From Elusimicrobiota bacterium (GTDB lineage: Bacteria > Elusimicrobiota > Elusimicrobia > 2-02-FULL-39-32), in assembly GCA_023249835.1 (NCBI GenBank), contig JAHFBY010000051.1, forward strand, positions 1,438 through 8,497: a stretch of 7,060 bases of DNA, given 5' to 3'. Within the stretch, counting starts at the first letter, position 1, and the number at the start of each line of letters is the position of its first letter. A program made the translations under genes and the position numbers. Shown here in pieces: positions 5,765 through 7,060 of this stretch. A model generated the notes under the pieces. It saw nothing but the letters and a program-made list of their open reading frames with translations, ran no database searches and had not been told where the DNA came from.

Positions 5765-7060
5765 GAGCATTAATATCAGTATCAGATAAAACAGGCATTG
5801 TCGAGTTGGCCAATGAACTTGAGAAACTTCAATTTGAAATTGTTTCTACGGGCGGAACAGCAAAAACTTTGCGACAAGCAGAAATCTCCACCCAAGAAGT
5901 GAGCGACTTAACTGGTTTTCCTGAAATTTTAGGCGGACGGGTTAAAACTCTACACCCCAAAATATTCGGCGGAATTCTATACTGCCGGGACAACCAAAAT
6001 CATAAAAACGACATGGAAAATCAGAGTATTCAATCCATTGACTGGGTGATTGTAAACCTTTATCCCTTTGAACGGATTCATATGGAAAACAAAATTCCCA
6101 AGGCAGAAATGTTGGAATTTATTGATATTGGTGGCGTTTCTTTACTCCGTGCTGCGGCCAAGAACTATTCGGACGTAGTTGTCCTTTGTGACAACAGTGA
6201 CTATAACTTAGTAATTCAAGAGCTAATTCTAACCCAACGGGTGTCTTTGGCAACTCGCAAGAACCTCGCGTCTAAAGCTTTTATGCATACGGCCCACTAT
6301 GACAGCATGATTGCCAAATATTTTCGTAATGGCGCGGGCAAAGACCATAATAAAGAAATCCAATCGCCGTTTCCAGATGAACTCACCCTGGGCATGAAAA
6401 AAGTCTTGGACTTGCGTTACGGCGAAAACCCTCAGCAAAAAGCCTGCCTCTACCGCGAATCAGGAGAGAGGAACTGGGGAGTGGTGAACGCAGAAAAAAT
6501 TCAAGGAAAAGAGCTTTCATTTAACAATTATTTAGATTTAGATAGTGCCTGGCAAATTGTGAACTCGTTTAACCTGCCGCAATCTGGGCAAGAGGGACCT
6601 GGCGGTCTTCAGGTAGGCCAACATGGCGCCAACGGCGTTTGCTGCGTGATTATTAAACATACCAACCCGTGCGGAACAGCGATCGCGGCCAATGCGCTGG
6701 ATTCATTTCGTTTAGCGCTCAGCACCGACCCTTTAAGCGCATTTGGTGGAATTATTGGGTTCTCTTCAACCGTGGACCAACAAACAGCGGAACAAATTAG
6801 CAAGACCTTCTTTGAGTGTATTATTGCGCCTGAATATACTCAAGAAGCGCTTGAACTTTTCAAAACTAAGCCGAATTTGCGGGTTTTGCGGCAAAGCACC
6901 ATACTTTCGCTGCCTTATGAATTTGACATGAAAAAAATATCCGGCGGATTACTTGTGCAACAAAAGGATTGGGAAGACACGGTATTGTCCAGGGTTAAGC
7001 CAGGCGAGGAACAAAAAGTGGTCAGCAAAAGAGCGCCCACCCCGGAAGAAATTTATTCGC
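5761..7060 (+). CDS. purH: Bifunctional AICAR transformylase / IMP cyclohydrolase PurH (3' end outside window)
   Basis: PurH catalyses the last two steps of purine synthesis: formylation of AICAR with 10-formyl-tetrahydrofolate, then ring closure to IMP. The frame is open from ATG 5761 to the window edge, giving 433 residues of an expected 510-530. The IMP cyclohydrolase domain (about 1-195) shows SVSDKTGIVELA, STGGTAKTL, GGRVKTLHPKIFGGIL (58-73) and VNLYPFE. The transformylase domain follows with LRYGENPQQKA (218-228), GKELSFNNYLDLDSAW (249-264), the catalytic KHTNPCG (Lys299-His300) and DPLSAFGG (323-330). Two oddities: GENPQQ where GENPHQ is usual, and about 20 extra residues (roughly 272-293), rich in Gly and Gln, before the strand leading to KHTNPCG. 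The start overlaps the recX stop (ATGA) and is served by GGAGG in recX. Confidence 0.97.
   Translation, partial: MRALISVSDKTGIVELANELEKLQFEIVSTGGTAKTLRQAEISTQEVSDLTGFPEILGGRVKTLHPKIFGGILYCRDNQNHKNDMENQSIQSIDWVIVNLYPFERIHMENKIPKAEMLEFIDIGGVSLLRAAAKNYSDVVVLCDNSDYNLVIQELILTQRVSLATRKNLASKAFMHTAHYDSMIAKYFRNGAGKDHNKEIQSPFPDELTLGMKKVLDLRYGENPQQKACLYRESGERNWGVVNAEKIQGKELSFNNYLDLDSAWQIVNSFNLPQSGQEGPGGLQVGQHGANGVCCVIIKHTNPCGTAIAANALDSFRLALSTDPLSAFGGIIGFSSTVDQQTAEQISKTFFECIIAPEYTQEALELFKTKPNLRVLRQSTILSLPYEFDMKKISGGLLVQQKDWEDTVLSRVKPGEEQKVVSKRAPTPEEIYS

Noticed and set aside
6229..6438. Minus-strand open frame of 69 codons, and others at 6609-6803 and 6743-6931 inside purH
   Set aside because: They lie wholly within the well-supported purH frame, have no ribosome binding site and resemble no family.

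Overview
The window is a gene-dense piece of a bacterial chromosome using the standard code (TGA is a genuine stop for ligA and recX). It has moderate GC content and eight protein-coding genes. No rRNA, tRNA, CRISPR array, mobile element or long repeat is visible. All eight genes have recognisable families, so this is mostly housekeeping sequence, not an accessory island. The lineage cannot be fixed from this stretch. The mixture of genes with strong Shine-Dalgarno sites and genes with none, and the divergent riboflavin and ferredoxin proteins, would suit one of the less-studied phyla (for example Elusimicrobiota-, Omnitrophota- or Margulisbacteria-like), but that is a guess.

Layout. On the plus strand at the left is the 3' end of ribH (to 227), then nusB (234-635) and ligA (about 656-2656), tightly packed and probably co-transcribed. 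A promoter in the last codons of ligA leads to a 158-residue protein with a lone cyclic-nucleotide-binding domain (2700-3176). It meets a minus-strand dicluster ferredoxin (3178-3501) tail to tail, with one base between the stops. The ferredoxin gene has a near-consensus promoter (TTGACA, 17 bp, extended TGC-CATAAT) placed so that transcription should start at its ATG, predicting a leaderless mRNA. Divergent from it is nfo (3542-4408), which meets the minus-strand peroxiredoxin bcp (4418-4894) tail to tail. The only sizeable intergenic gap (about 4908-5077) carries candidate back-to-back promoters for bcp and for recX (5078-5764). recX overlaps purH by ATGA; purH runs off the right edge after 433 codons.

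Theme. LigA seals nicks, endonuclease IV cuts abasic sites, RecX modulates RecA and Bcp removes peroxides, so four of the eight genes belong to DNA repair or oxidative-damage control. NusB (rRNA antitermination), RibH (flavin) and PurH (purines) are core growth functions. The most unusual points are: the ribH fragment lacks the catalytic histidine; the ferredoxin has Met at one canonical cluster cysteine and a displaced Cys nearby; its mRNA is predicted leaderless; PurH has an extra Gly/Gln-rich loop just before its KHTNPCG motif; and recX and purH are translationally coupled. I found no evidence of a wholly new multi-gene system.
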